In this document: one piece after another, positions 25,207-34,805 of the stretch
Layout: each line of letters begins with the position of its first letter
Position numbering within the stretch: the stretch's first letter is position 1
Origin: Alkalihalobacillus sp. BA299
GTDB taxonomy: Bacteria; Bacillota; Bacilli; Bacillales; Bacillaceae_F
Direction of reading: 5' to 3'
Length of the DNA stretch: 64,000 bases
NCBI RefSeq assembly: GCF_017745675.1
Contig: NZ_JAFLJM010000009.1
Span: forward strand, 62,001 to 126,000
Translations under genes and position numbers: made by a program
The notes under the pieces: generated by a model
The model's database searches: none
What the model was told of the DNA's origin: nothing
Seen by the model: only the letters and a program-made list of their open reading frames with translations

Positions 25207-26820
25207 ATGGAGAAATATAGACAAGCCTTATTGCAAAAAATTCAAAAGCAATTACATCAATGGTTTAATCAATATAAACCTGTTTTTCACTTTGAAGTTT
25301 ATCGATTCCTTCATTCTATTCAAGGTACAGCAGCAACGATTGGATTGGATGAAATTTATCGTATCAGCGTGCGATTAATTTCTGAAGTAGATAAAAATGA
25401 AGACAAAGAGTGGGAAATCTATAAGTTACAACATTTCTTAAGTGAACTTGTTACGGTTTGTTATCAAAATATAACGGGGGATCTATCATTCGAAGATGAC
25501 CCAGTCGTAACTGTTAATACTGATCTACCAGAAATTTTGTTAATCGATGATGACATAACACTACTAATGTACTTAAAGGAAGAATTAGAAAGACAAGGCT
25601 GGCATGTATTTGCAACAGCTGATCCAGAAAAAGCAATTTCATTCTTTTACGATTATCAGCCTGACTGTGTCATTATCGATTTGTATTTGAAAGAAAAAAC
25701 AGGGTTTAGTATTCTAAGTATATTAAATCACAAGTTAAAACAACAGTTTGTGCCTCAAATTATGATAAGTGTAAACAATGGTAAGGAAGTTCGTATGAAA
25801 AGTTATGAACTAGGAGCGGATGATTTTATTGCCAAACCATTTGATATTCATGAATTTATTATCCGAGTAAAGCGTCAACTGGAACGTAAGACCTTAGTCG
25901 ATAGTCTTGTTCTTAAGGATGAATTATCGCTTGTATATAATAGAAAGTATTTAATAATTGTTTTTGAGAGATTGTGTAATGATATCTATCGTGAACAAAA
26001 TAGCTTTTGTTTAGCGATTTTAGATTTAGATTATTTTAAGCGAATTAATGATCAATATGGCCATTTAGTTGGGGATGAAGTCATTAAAGAATTTGCTGCC
26101 TATCTAAATAAATATAGTAGAAAAAATGATACAGTTTTTAGATATGGTGGTGAAGAATTTATCATCCTTTTTTCAAATACAAGGATGTATGAAGCAGCAA
26201 AAGTATTAAATCGACTACTGCAAGGATTTTCAGAAAAAGTATTTGAAACTGGTAAAGAGGAATTTAGTGTTACTTTTTCAGCAGGGGTAGTTGAAGTAAG
26301 TGACCCTGATATTGAAATAGAGTCATGGCTGAAAGTAGCTGATAGTGCTTTGTATAATGCAAAAAAACATGGCAGAAATCAAATAAAACTTTGGGATAGT
26401 AAACTATTAAAAGCTCAAATGCGAACTGTTCATGTAGCAATTGTTGATGATGATCTAATCATTCGTACAATATTAATTGATATCTTAAAAAGAATAGTAG
26501 ATGAAGGTCATATTGAGTTAGAAGTTTCATCATTTAAAAGTGGTAAAGAACTTTTTCAACAAGAATGGCATAAAACAGAAAAAACGGGTTTGATAATTCT
26601 CGATGGTATTATGCCTGATATAGATGGGAATGAAGTATTGAAACGAATTCGGTCATTAGAAAATAATAATCGCTTTACAGTTCTAATGCTAACAGCTAGA
26701 AAAAGTGAAAAGGATATTTCACAAGCTCTACAGTTGGGAGCAGACGATTATGTAACGAAACCTTTTAATATTCATGTGATAGAAGACAGAATTAAACGTT
26801 TGCTTCGAAAATTAAAATAA
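25207..26820 (+). CDS. HPt-REC-GGDEF-REC signalling protein (diguanylate cyclase)
   Basis: A 537-aa cytoplasmic protein. An N-terminal HPt-like helical domain has the phospho-His motif RFLHSIQGTAATIGL (about residues 36-50). A receiver follows (about 115-230; LIDDD and IIDLYLKEKTG, with the phospho-acceptor Asp in IIDLYL), then a GGDEF domain (about 240-395) with the intact active motif RYGGEEF and an upstream DLDYFKRINDQYGH, then a second receiver (about 410-535; VAIVDDD, LILDGIMPDIDG, TKPF). It should make c-di-GMP under control of the hybrid kinase two genes downstream. ATG follows AAGGAGAGG. Confidence 0.87.
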   Translation: MEKYRQALLQKIQKQLHQWFNQYKPVFHFEVYRFLHSIQGTAATIGLDEIYRISVRLISEVDKNEDKEWEIYKLQHFLSELVTVCYQNITGDLSFEDDPVVTVNTDLPEILLIDDDITLLMYLKEELERQGWHVFATADPEKAISFFYDYQPDCVIIDLYLKEKTGFSILSILNHKLKQQFVPQIMISVNNGKEVRMKSYELGADDFIAKPFDIHEFIIRVKRQLERKTLVDSLVLKDELSLVYNRKYLIIVFERLCNDIYREQNSFCLAILDLDYFKRINDQYGHLVGDEVIKEFAAYLNKYSRKNDTVFRYGGEEFIILFSNTRMYEAAKVLNRLLQGFSEKVFETGKEEFSVTFSAGVVEVSDPDIEIESWLKVADSALYNAKKHGRNQIKLWDSKLLKAQMRTVHVAIVDDDLIIRTILIDILKRIVDEGHIELEVSSFKSGKELFQQEWHKTEKTGLIILDGIMPDIDGNEVLKRIRSLENNNRFTVLMLTARKSEKDISQALQLGADDYVTKPFNIHVIEDRIKRLLRKLK

Positions 26821-26852
26821 AAGTTTTATATATAGAGAGAGGAAGGTTTGAA

Positions 26853-27227
26853 TTGAATAAAATCTTGTTAGCTGAAGATGAGGAAGTTTTACGAATGTTG
26901 GTCGTTGATACATTAGATGATGAAGGTTATACAGTGGATGAAGCGACTGATGGTGAAGAAGCTTATGAACTAATTCAAAAAAATGATTATGCTTTACTCT
27001 TATTAGATTTTATGATGCCAGGAATGACTGGGTTAGAAGTGATTGAGAAAGTTAGAGAGTTACCTGAAAAACAAAATTTGAAAATTATGATGCTCTCTGC
27101 GAAAAATCAACAAGTTGATAAAGAACAGGTTAAGCTGGCAGGTGCGGACTATTTTATCTCAAAACCGTTCAGCCCTATGATGTTAGTAGAAGTGATAGGA
27201 GAGATATTAGGTGATTCAAGCGACTAA
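26853..27227 (+). CDS. Stand-alone response-regulator receiver (CheY-like)
   Basis: A 124-aa single receiver domain: acidic pocket AEDEE (about residues 7-11), phospho-acceptor Asp in LLLDFMMPGMTG (about 51-62), conserved Ser in MLSAK (about 83) and Lys in SKPFSP (about 108). There is no output domain, so it probably shuttles phosphate or acts by protein contact. The TTG start follows GAGAGGAAGG. The hybrid kinase gene overlaps its end by 17 bases, so the two are coupled. Confidence 0.85.
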   Translation: MNKILLAEDEEVLRMLVVDTLDDEGYTVDEATDGEEAYELIQKNDYALLLLDFMMPGMTGLEVIEKVRELPEKQNLKIMMLSAKNQQVDKEQVKLAGADYFISKPFSPMMLVEVIGEILGDSSD

Positions 27228-30087
27228 AAAAAATTTACATCGACAAATGATAGGAATGCTAAGTGTTGTCACCATATTGATATTAATGGCTAGTATTATT
27301 TTTCATTATTATGGATTAGCTCATGATAAACAGTTTGAAGAAAGAAATAATTATTTAAAAGAAAAAGAAACAGCGGCTACTCATTTGGAAAAGGCTTTTA
27401 ATCGCGTATTTTTTGAAGCAAGAGGGTATATTGCCTTTCAACAGATAGAAATGCTAGATGAAATTGATAAACAACGTGTAAACGTTGACTCTATTATTTA
27501 TCAGTTGAATAATAATGCAGATAGTAATCAAGACTATTTATTTTTGAGTCAAGTTACTGATTTTTATAATTATTATTTTCAAGAACTTTTACCAAATGCA
27601 AAGCTATATATAGAAGAAGGTCAATTTGAGGAATTACACAATTTTGCAGCAGAAGAGCAAGCGACAATAAAAGTTAATGAATTTCAACATACTTTGTCTA
27701 CCTACTATGATTATATCAATCAAGAAGTAGTGGAACATTTTCATTTATATGCAAAAGAAAAAGCAAATTTGCGCTGGATATTTATTATCTTTAATACTCT
27801 GATGATGCTTATTATTTTAATGTTGACAAGAAGGATGTTTGTGCGGTTAGAAAAACCGATTCAACATTTAGCAACTGTTGCAGAAAAGATAAGTGATGGA
27901 AAAGAGGTTGGGGTTATTGAGAATGTTGAGCGCCAAGATGAAATAGGTGTTTTATCAAGATCCTTCCAAAAAATGCTAATCAATGTTCAACAAAATGAAC
28001 AAGAGTTAGTAGCACAAAACGAAGAGTTAATTGCCCAACAAGATGAGCTACAAGCTCAACAAATTGAGCTACAAGAAGCATTAAAGTATAAAGAAGAAAA
28101 CGAAAGAATTTTAAAAAGACGAAATGAACTAGTGAATGCTCTTTCAAACACTCTAGATAGGAAAGAGTTATTAAATGGTTTTATCTATAACATGGCAAAG
28201 TTAATTGATGCTGATAAAGGGATGATTGTGCTATTAGACAATCGCGATTATGCGTCAATTGGTGTATGTGATAATGGTATTCAACAATTTTTACGAGATG
28301 TTGATAAAAGCTTTTTAGTGCGACTAAAAGAAACGAAAAGACCGTTTATTCTTGAAAGGGAAAGTTCCACCGATGAAAAGGGATATTTTACTGAGTTTAT
28401 GAAGAGCTTTGATATTATTATTCCTGTTTTTTCCACTGATAAAGAGATGACTGCTGTAATGGTATATACTCGCATTGGAAAGCGATATACAGATAATGAA
28501 TTAGTAGAATTTGAAGGGTTAGCAAAGGAACTTTCTTTATCACTAGATAAAATAAAATCGTACGAAGAAACAGAAAGCCAGCGTCGTCTAACAAAAGAGA
28601 TTATAGATACACTTCGTGAAGGAGTCCAATTAGTGGATGAAGATGGTACCATTCTACAATCAAATGTTCAGCTTAGTAAGTTACTAGGGGTTGAAGGCTC
28701 TCAAAGTCAAATTCCATTGTCTCAATGGCTAGGTCATTTATCGGGACGGATCAAACAGGAGAAAGAATTACATCAGTTTATGATGAATATCCACAATAGA
28801 AACATCATAGAAGCTGACTCATTTATATATGAAATTATTGAACCTAAACGAAGCGTAATTAAACTTTATTATGAGCCTTTATATAGAAATAATAAAAAAA
28901 TTGGTTCTGTTTTTGTTCATCAAGATATAACAAAACAATATGAGATTGACCAAATGAAATCAGAGTTTGTAAGTACAGTTAGTCATGAGCTTCGTACACC
29001 ACTTTCTAGTATTTTAGGATTTTCAGAAGTTCTTTTGCATAAAGAGTTAAAGCCTGAGCGTCAACAGAAATACCTGACTACTATTCATCAAGAATCAAAA
29101 AGATTAACAGCATTAATAAATGATTTCTTAGATGTTCAAAGGATGGAGTCTGGTAATCAAACCTATGAAAAAAATTATTGCGACGTGATTCCAATTATTC
29201 AAAGAGTTATAGAAGCTCAAAAGGTGAATACAGATATTCATCAGTTTAAAATTAAGCAAGAAACGGATTATTCGAAGATTTTAGGGGACAAAGATAAGTT
29301 ATACCAAGCATTTAATAATGTCATTGCTAATGCAGTAAAATATTCACCAAATGGTGGATGTGTAACCATTACGGTTTATGAAAAAGAAACAAATCTTAAT
29401 ATTGATATTAAAGATGAAGGATTAGGTATACCAAAGGAGGCGGTACCTAAGTTATTTAAAAAATTTTATCGTGTAGATAATTCGGACAGGCGTAAGATCG
29501 GTGGTACGGGACTCGGATTATCTATCGTAAAAGAAATTTTGAAAGCACATGAGGGCGATATTACAGTTCAGTCAGAGCCACAATCTGGTAGTACCTTTAG
29601 TCTTTATTTCCCACTAGTTAAAAGTTTAAATTGGATAAAAGATGAAAGTTTCAATCAATCAATACTAGGAACGGTTGTCATTATAGAAGATGACTTAAGC
29701 CTAGGTTCATTACTACAAAATGAGCTTCTAGATACTGGCTTTAATGTGAAGTACTATCAAAGTGGAAAAGAAGCCATTAAGGATATGAAAGCTATGAACG
29801 ATAAGCCAGGTGCGATTGTAATTGATATTATGTTAAGTGAAGATGTGAATGGATGGGAAATTATTACAAGCTTAAAGAAAGACGAGCGGTTAAAAGATAT
29901 TCCTATTTTCATTTCATCTGCGTTAGATGACACCGAAAAAGGGAAAAAGCTTGGTGTAAGCAATTACTTAGTAAAACCATATGAACCAAGTAAACTTTCA
30001 AAAGCAATTCTTCAAACATTTTTGAAAAACGACAGCTTCGGACAAGTCTTATTTCCTGTAAACAAGAGCTCAGTAGTAAAGTCTTAA
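27211..30087 (+). CDS. Membrane hybrid sensor histidine kinase
   Basis: A 958-aa protein. Order: helix 1 (about residues 12-32), extracytoplasmic helical CHASE3-like sensor (to about 185), helix 2 (about 188-208), HAMP (about 210-262), a Gln/Glu-rich coiled coil (about 263-305, AQNEELIAQQDELQAQQIEL), GAF-like domain (about 310-450), PAS (about 465-580), HisKA with SHELRTPLSSILGFSE (about 591-606), HATPase (N-box NVIANAVKYSP, G-boxes DEGLGIP and GGTGLGLSI), and a C-terminal receiver (about 822-940, VIIEDD, VIDIML). It likely senses an outside signal and phosphorylates the two upstream regulators. GTG start after AGGAGAG. Confidence 0.87.
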   Translation: MIQATKKNLHRQMIGMLSVVTILILMASIIFHYYGLAHDKQFEERNNYLKEKETAATHLEKAFNRVFFEARGYIAFQQIEMLDEIDKQRVNVDSIIYQLNNNADSNQDYLFLSQVTDFYNYYFQELLPNAKLYIEEGQFEELHNFAAEEQATIKVNEFQHTLSTYYDYINQEVVEHFHLYAKEKANLRWIFIIFNTLMMLIILMLTRRMFVRLEKPIQHLATVAEKISDGKEVGVIENVERQDEIGVLSRSFQKMLINVQQNEQELVAQNEELIAQQDELQAQQIELQEALKYKEENERILKRRNELVNALSNTLDRKELLNGFIYNMAKLIDADKGMIVLLDNRDYASIGVCDNGIQQFLRDVDKSFLVRLKETKRPFILERESSTDEKGYFTEFMKSFDIIIPVFSTDKEMTAVMVYTRIGKRYTDNELVEFEGLAKELSLSLDKIKSYEETESQRRLTKEIIDTLREGVQLVDEDGTILQSNVQLSKLLGVEGSQSQIPLSQWLGHLSGRIKQEKELHQFMMNIHNRNIIEADSFIYEIIEPKRSVIKLYYEPLYRNNKKIGSVFVHQDITKQYEIDQMKSEFVSTVSHELRTPLSSILGFSEVLLHKELKPERQQKYLTTIHQESKRLTALINDFLDVQRMESGNQTYEKNYCDVIPIIQRVIEAQKVNTDIHQFKIKQETDYSKILGDKDKLYQAFNNVIANAVKYSPNGGCVTITVYEKETNLNIDIKDEGLGIPKEAVPKLFKKFYRVDNSDRRKIGGTGLGLSIVKEILKAHEGDITVQSEPQSGSTFSLYFPLVKSLNWIKDESFNQSILGTVVIIEDDLSLGSLLQNELLDTGFNVKYYQSGKEAIKDMKAMNDKPGAIVIDIMLSEDVNGWEIITSLKKDERLKDIPIFISSALDDTEKGKKLGVSNYLVKPYEPSKLSKAILQTFLKNDSFGQVLFPVNKSSVVKS

Positions 30088-30280
30088 AGAAAAAAATGAA
30101 ATTACCATAACCTTATCAAGTAGACAATGAAAAAAAGAGTATTTTAGCTGCGGCCTTTTCTCGACATTCAATCGGGGATAGGCTTTTAATTTTTTCTTTC
30201 GGCTTTATATAATTAATAATTTGGTTTTTGTGCTTGTTATTGAGACGATCGTGTAATTATTGGAGAGTAGCCTAATAAAT

Positions 30281-30316
30281 TAGGTATTTACAATAGTAAC
30301 AATACCTACTATTTTT
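30281..30316 (+). terminator. Possible terminator ahead of the peptide cluster
   Basis: TAGGTATT and AATACCTA pair across a 12-base loop, followed by CTATTTTTTC. The rest of 30088-30438 is non-coding, with no other assignable feature; a promoter for the precursor gene must lie between 30317 and 30425. Confidence 0.5.
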
Positions 30317-30438
30317 TCATAGTTTGTTGGGAAGAGTATTCTAAGTATTCGTGAATTCTCTTGTTGTGAATTTCGTTCTGTTTCCCCTTTCGTGCTGCTG
30401 GTGTCCATTATTATTTTAAAATATGGAGGTTATAAAAA

Positions 30439-30708
30439 ATGAATGATTTTCAAAGAGAACTTCAAATGTTGAATGTTGGTGATTTCCAGGCGAACGAGGC
30501 AGTTCCTTGGGAACAAAACCAATATTATATTGATCAGGCTCGACAATGTGGTGGGTTTGGACGTTGCTTCAGCTGCTTTATTTGCTTTTTTTGTTTTAAC
30601 TGCTTTAACTGTTTCCGTTGCTCTAATTGCTTCCGTTGCGCTAACTGCTTTAGATGTGGTGGTCGTTGTGGCGGTCGTTGTGGTGGCTGTTTCGGTGGTC
30701 AATCTTAG
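30439..30708 (+). CDS. Cys-rich precursor peptide, heterocycloanthracin/sonorensin type
   Basis: An 89-aa peptide: leader MNDFQRELQMLNVGDFQ with the conserved-looking VPWEQNQ, then a core of 15 cysteines. From Cys43 to Cys73 a Cys falls at every third residue (Cys-Phe-x, Cys-x-Asn), followed by Gly-rich CGGRCGGRC and CGGCFGGQS. This is the layout of the thiazole/oxazole-modified bacteriocins of bacilli. The cysteines should be cyclised to thiazoles by the three enzymes encoded downstream, giving a rigid hydrophobic peptide with basic residues towards its end. A strong TGGAGG precedes the ATG. Frames on the other strand are shadows of the codon repeat. Confidence 0.88.
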   Translation: MNDFQRELQMLNVGDFQANEAVPWEQNQYYIDQARQCGGFGRCFSCFICFFCFNCFNCFRCSNCFRCANCFRCGGRCGGRCGGCFGGQS

Positions 30709-30739
30709 TTTCTTTACGCTAAGTGGGGTACTTAAAAGG

Positions 30740-30786
30740 AGAAGAGTCTGTCCCTGTATGAGTTGTACAGGGACTCATTCTTCTTT
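30740..30786 (+). terminator. Hairpin between precursor and enzyme genes (attenuator)
   Basis: TCCCTGTA and TACAGGGA pair around a 7-base loop, with extra pairing of flanking AGAAGAG and CTTCTTT. It is probably a partial terminator that lets the precursor be made in excess over its enzymes. Confidence 0.55.
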
Positions 30787-30875
30787 ATAGACATAGTAGA
30801 CAATCTGAAGTACATAGATTATAAAGGTGAAAGTAATATTGTAAAGTGAGCATAGCTTGGGTAAGGAGGAGCGAA

Positions 30876-32837
30876 ATGACAAATTTAACCCCTTCAATGC
30901 GACTAAAAGTGAAAAGGGACACGTTTTTTCTCCCGGACCAAAACAGCAGTGTGTATTTTCGGAACAACGTAAATTCGTTCCGTATGGAAGGCAGTGCGAT
31001 CGATCAGTGGGTTGAAAAGCTGATGCCGATGTTCAACGGGGAGTATACGCTGGGGGAGTTGACGAAAGGATTACCTGGTGCATACCGGGACAGGGTGTAT
31101 GAAATTGCAGAAGTACTATATCAAAATGGGTATGTTAAGGATGTAAGCCAGGACCGCCCGCATCAATTGGAGGAAAAAGTTTTTAAGAAATTTGCTTCGC
31201 AAATCGAATTTTTGAATAGTTTTGGGAATTCCGGTGCATACCGTTTTCAAACCTTTCGTCAGGCTAAAGTGTTAGCAATTGGTTCTGGGGCTATTTTTGT
31301 CTCGCTCGTTTCAGCGTTAATTGAATCAGGTTTGTCCAAGGTCCACGTCTTGGTCACCGACTCGGTGCCAACCAATTGGTTGAGGTTAAAGGAATTGGTG
31401 GCTTATGCCCATAAAACAGACCCAGAGGTTGCAATAGAGGAGGTTCCTTTAAAGAACAAGAAGGAAAGTTTTTGGCGTGAGGTTGTACAGCCGTTTGATT
31501 CCATTTTGTATGTGTCACAAGGAGGAGAGGTAGAGGAACTACGTGTTCTTCATCAGGTTTGTAAGGATGAAAAGAAAGTGTTGCTCCCTGCCATTTGTCT
31601 ACAACAGGTCGGTCTAGCAGGTCCGCTGGTGGATCCAGATTCTGATGGATGTTGGGAGTCTATGTGGCGCCGTATCCATCACACCGTATTTGGTAAAGAA
31701 CAGCCATTAAACTCCTTTTCCCCCATAGTGGGAGCGATGTTGGCCAATGTGATCGTGTTTGAATTGTTTAAAAAGGTGACGGGTGTGTCCGAAATGGAAC
31801 AGAAGAATCAATTTTTCCTGCTTAGAGTTGATACGTTGGAAGGTAACTGGCATTCATTCTTACCACATCCATTGTTAACAGGAGGTGTTGCAGCCGAATG
31901 GGTTCGCGATGCCGACCTCCGGCTTAAACAGAGATCAAATAGAGGTGAACTAAGTGAATTATTTTTGTTTTTTAGCCAATTGACATCAGCGGAATCAGGA
32001 ATTTTCCATATTTGGGAGGAGGGGGATTTAAAGCAGCTGCCGCTCGCTCAATGCCGTGTTCAGGTAGTCGACCCGTTGTCAATTGGACCGGCTAAGCTGT
32101 TGCCAAGTATTGTATGTACAGAATTGACCCATCAGGGGGCACGTCGAGAAGCAGGTTTATCTGGTGTTGAAACGTATGTGTCACGAATGATTGACCTATT
32201 TACTGCGACATTACCTGTACATCAGGAAATAGAGAGCACTATGCAAAATCCCGATCAGTTTATAGGTGTCGGTGCGGGAGAAACGTTTACGGAGGCCGTT
32301 TGCCGTGGATTACAAAGGTGTTTGACCGAAGAGCTGAAAAAGTGTCAGACCGATCAAAAGTATTCGGTTTCCGCAGTGCAATTAACAGCTATAGAAGATG
32401 AACGTTGTCGCTTTTATTTACAGGCACTGACTACAATCCACGGGGCACCTAAAATCGGTTTAGGAGAGGAAGTGTCCGGCTTTCCTGTTGTATGGGTTGG
32501 TACGAACGGTTGCTGGTATAGCAGTGTAGGTTTGAATATAACATTAGCGTTTCAAAAAGCATTACAACAAGCGATAAAGGCAGAACAAAACGAAGAGGGT
32601 GGCATTACGACACAAGGGACGGAGTTTTCGTCAGTACTTTTGGATGAAAATGTACAGCGAAACCTTGTAATCGATCCGTGTGAAGAAACGTCACATTTCG
32701 AGGTTTTACAAACCGCCATCCAGGTCTTGAAACGGCACGGTAATCGACTATTGGTCTTTGAACTAGGAATCGAACCATTTTTTAAAGAGAAACTGGCAGG
32801 GGTATATGGCGTGTTGTTTCGAGAGGAGGAATCCTAG
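30876..32837 (+). CDS. Thiazole-containing bacteriocin maturation protein (cyclodehydratase partner, E1-like)
   Basis: A 653-aa protein. The N-terminal ~90 residues resemble a RiPP recognition element (small winged helix that holds the leader peptide). Residues ~120-330 are an E1/ThiF-like Rossmann domain (VLAIGSGAIFVSLVSALIESG). The C-terminal half has a stretch like the first part of a YcaO domain (FIGVGAGETFTEAVCRGLQRC, where YcaO enzymes have ATP-binding Glu residues), but it looks degenerate. It should deliver the precursor to the YcaO enzyme. ATG 30876 follows AAGGAGGAG; an upstream GTG at 30846 has no ribosome site. The next gene overlaps its stop by one base. Confidence 0.82.
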   Translation: MTNLTPSMRLKVKRDTFFLPDQNSSVYFRNNVNSFRMEGSAIDQWVEKLMPMFNGEYTLGELTKGLPGAYRDRVYEIAEVLYQNGYVKDVSQDRPHQLEEKVFKKFASQIEFLNSFGNSGAYRFQTFRQAKVLAIGSGAIFVSLVSALIESGLSKVHVLVTDSVPTNWLRLKELVAYAHKTDPEVAIEEVPLKNKKESFWREVVQPFDSILYVSQGGEVEELRVLHQVCKDEKKVLLPAICLQQVGLAGPLVDPDSDGCWESMWRRIHHTVFGKEQPLNSFSPIVGAMLANVIVFELFKKVTGVSEMEQKNQFFLLRVDTLEGNWHSFLPHPLLTGGVAAEWVRDADLRLKQRSNRGELSELFLFFSQLTSAESGIFHIWEEGDLKQLPLAQCRVQVVDPLSIGPAKLLPSIVCTELTHQGARREAGLSGVETYVSRMIDLFTATLPVHQEIESTMQNPDQFIGVGAGETFTEAVCRGLQRCLTEELKKCQTDQKYSVSAVQLTAIEDERCRFYLQALTTIHGAPKIGLGEEVSGFPVVWVGTNGCWYSSVGLNITLAFQKALQQAIKAEQNEEGGITTQGTEFSSVLLDENVQRNLVIDPCEETSHFEVLQTAIQVLKRHGNRLLVFELGIEPFFKEKLAGVYGVLFREEES

Positions 32838-34780
32838 TGAGTGCTGAAGTCGTAATTGTTGGAGAGGGATTATTGGCAGACTACGTAAGCGGAGAACTGT
32901 CCAATCAATACGAGGTGGTTTGCCAACCCAATTTTAAGGCCGAAATTCCAGTAGCGACAAATTTGGTTTTAGTATTACATGATTCCTGGAATCCTTCCGT
33001 TCATCAAATGGCGGAAAAGGTATTGCGACCAAAAGGAATTACATGGATGCGAGGCTTTGTTTCATTTGGTGAGGGGGTGGTCGGGCCAGTAGTTCTTCTG
33101 GATACTCCAGGATGCTCCCAGTGTGCGGACTTGCGGCGTCTCATGGCAGGACGCGATCGTAAAGAGATGTGGGAGATTCAGAAGAACCTGGCTGCACAAG
33201 GTGAAATGTCGCGTGACGTATGGGCATCTCGCATGGGCCTCTTGCAAATGGCTTATTTGATCGTAGAGAAAGCACAAAGGGTGCTTCAAGGGAGTTTGGC
33301 TCACATGGAAGGTCGCATGTTTTTGGTTAACTTAAAAACACTGGAAAGTAAATCACACTTCGTTCTACCTGATTCTTTGTGTCCAGTTTGCAGCTCGGTT
33401 CCTGATGATTCAGCGACAGCAGCCAAAATTTCACTGAAGCCAATCCCAAAAATCAGCACCGACACATACCGCTGTCGATCGCTGGATGATCTAAATAAAT
33501 TTTTGAGCAAAGACTATTTGGATCACCGGACTGGATTTTTAAATGGGAAAATGTACGACTTTACCCCCCCTTTCGCTGATGTAATCGTTAACCTACCGCT
33601 GTTCATGGGAGACGAAGGAGTAGCGGGCCGGACTCATTCTTATGCGGTAAGTGAGTTGACGGCGATATTAGAGGGATTGGAGCGGTTCTGTGGGATATCA
33701 CCACGTGGAAAACGGACAGTAGTAAATGATAGTTTCCGTAACTTGAAAGATCAAGCTCTTAATCCGTTCAAAGTAGGGGTACATGCGAAAGAACAATATT
33801 CACGTCCTGGATTTCCATTTAAACCGTTTAACCCTGATCATCCAATAAATTGGGTATGGGGATATTCATTTTTACAAGAGCGTCCAATTTTGGTTCCAGA
33901 GTTACTTGCTTATTACAGTTTGGGCTGCGGCCAAGGATTTGTCTATGAAACTTCCAATGGATGTGCGTTAGGAGGAAGTTTGGAGGAAGCCATTTTCTAC
34001 GGTATTTTGGAAGTAGTCGAGCGAGATTCGTTTCTGATGACTTGGTACGCGCAGCTGCCTCTACCGCGTCTTGACCCAAATTCTGTAAACGACCAAGAAT
34101 TGCAGTTAATGGTCGATCGTGTGCGTACGGTGGCAGGATATGATCTGTATTTGTATAACTCGACGATGGAGCACGGAATTCCAAGTGTTTGTGCATTAGC
34201 AAAAAATAGGAAGCAAACAGGATTGAATATCATCTGTTCAGCTGGAGCTCATTTGGATCCAGTACGCGCAGTCAAAAGCGCGGTTCATGAGTTAGCTGGG
34301 ATGATGCTGACGCTTGACGAAAAATTTGAGGCGAACCAAGAGAAGATTATGAGAATGTTACATGATTCTTCCTTGGTGAAACAAATGGATGATCATGGCA
34401 TGCTGTATGGATTGCCGCAAGCGGAAGAGCGTTTACATTTTTTGCTGGATAATCATCGTCCGTTACGAACGTTTGGAGAAGAATTCAAGTGGAAGACGTC
34501 ACATACAGATCTGACCGCTGATCTTATGGAGGTTCTTCAGGTGTTTCGCCATTTGAACCTTGATGTAATAGTGGTGGACCAGACAACTTCAGAAATCAAA
34601 CGAAATGGACTGAATTGCGTAAAAGTGTTAATTCCAGGAATGCTACCGATGACTTTTGGACATCACCTTACTCGTGTAACAGGCCTAGATCGGGTGTTAA
34701 AGGTTCCATTGGATCTCGGATATGCGAAACAACCACTGACATATGAACAGCTCAATCGATATCCCCATCCGTTTCCATAA
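32837..34780 (+). CDS. YcaO cyclodehydratase (SagD family)
   Basis: A 647-aa protein. The N-terminal ~190 residues hold two Cys pairs, GCSQCADLRR and LCPVCSSVP, forming a probable zinc site as in fused or docked TOMM cyclodehydratases. The YcaO domain (about residues 215-647) shows ATP/Mg motifs SELTAILEGLERFCG and EAIFYGILEVVERDSF, and ends in the Pro-rich tail YPHPFP required for catalysis in this family. It uses ATP to turn cysteines (or Ser/Thr) into azolines. GTG start after GAGAGGAGGAATCC, coupled to the previous gene. Confidence 0.88.
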   Translation: MSAEVVIVGEGLLADYVSGELSNQYEVVCQPNFKAEIPVATNLVLVLHDSWNPSVHQMAEKVLRPKGITWMRGFVSFGEGVVGPVVLLDTPGCSQCADLRRLMAGRDRKEMWEIQKNLAAQGEMSRDVWASRMGLLQMAYLIVEKAQRVLQGSLAHMEGRMFLVNLKTLESKSHFVLPDSLCPVCSSVPDDSATAAKISLKPIPKISTDTYRCRSLDDLNKFLSKDYLDHRTGFLNGKMYDFTPPFADVIVNLPLFMGDEGVAGRTHSYAVSELTAILEGLERFCGISPRGKRTVVNDSFRNLKDQALNPFKVGVHAKEQYSRPGFPFKPFNPDHPINWVWGYSFLQERPILVPELLAYYSLGCGQGFVYETSNGCALGGSLEEAIFYGILEVVERDSFLMTWYAQLPLPRLDPNSVNDQELQLMVDRVRTVAGYDLYLYNSTMEHGIPSVCALAKNRKQTGLNIICSAGAHLDPVRAVKSAVHELAGMMLTLDEKFEANQEKIMRMLHDSSLVKQMDDHGMLYGLPQAEERLHFLLDNHRPLRTFGEEFKWKTSHTDLTADLMEVLQVFRHLNLDVIVVDQTTSEIKRNGLNCVKVLIPGMLPMTFGHHLTRVTGLDRVLKVPLDLGYAKQPLTYEQLNRYPHPFP

Positions 34781-34805
34781 GGTGCAGTAATTAGGAGGGA
34801 GTAGC

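Noticed and set aside
30565-30690. Possible CRISPR-like or tandem DNA repeat
   Set aside because: The units are 9 bases, in frame and coding (Cys codons), with no spacers.
30430-30702. Thr/Ala-rich leftward frame over the precursor gene
   Set aside because: It is the reverse complement of the Cys codon repeat; the plus-strand frame has a strong ribosome site and known family layout.
30473-30790. Alternative plus-strand frame across the precursor
   Set aside because: Out-of-frame reading of the same repeat, lacking a ribosome site.
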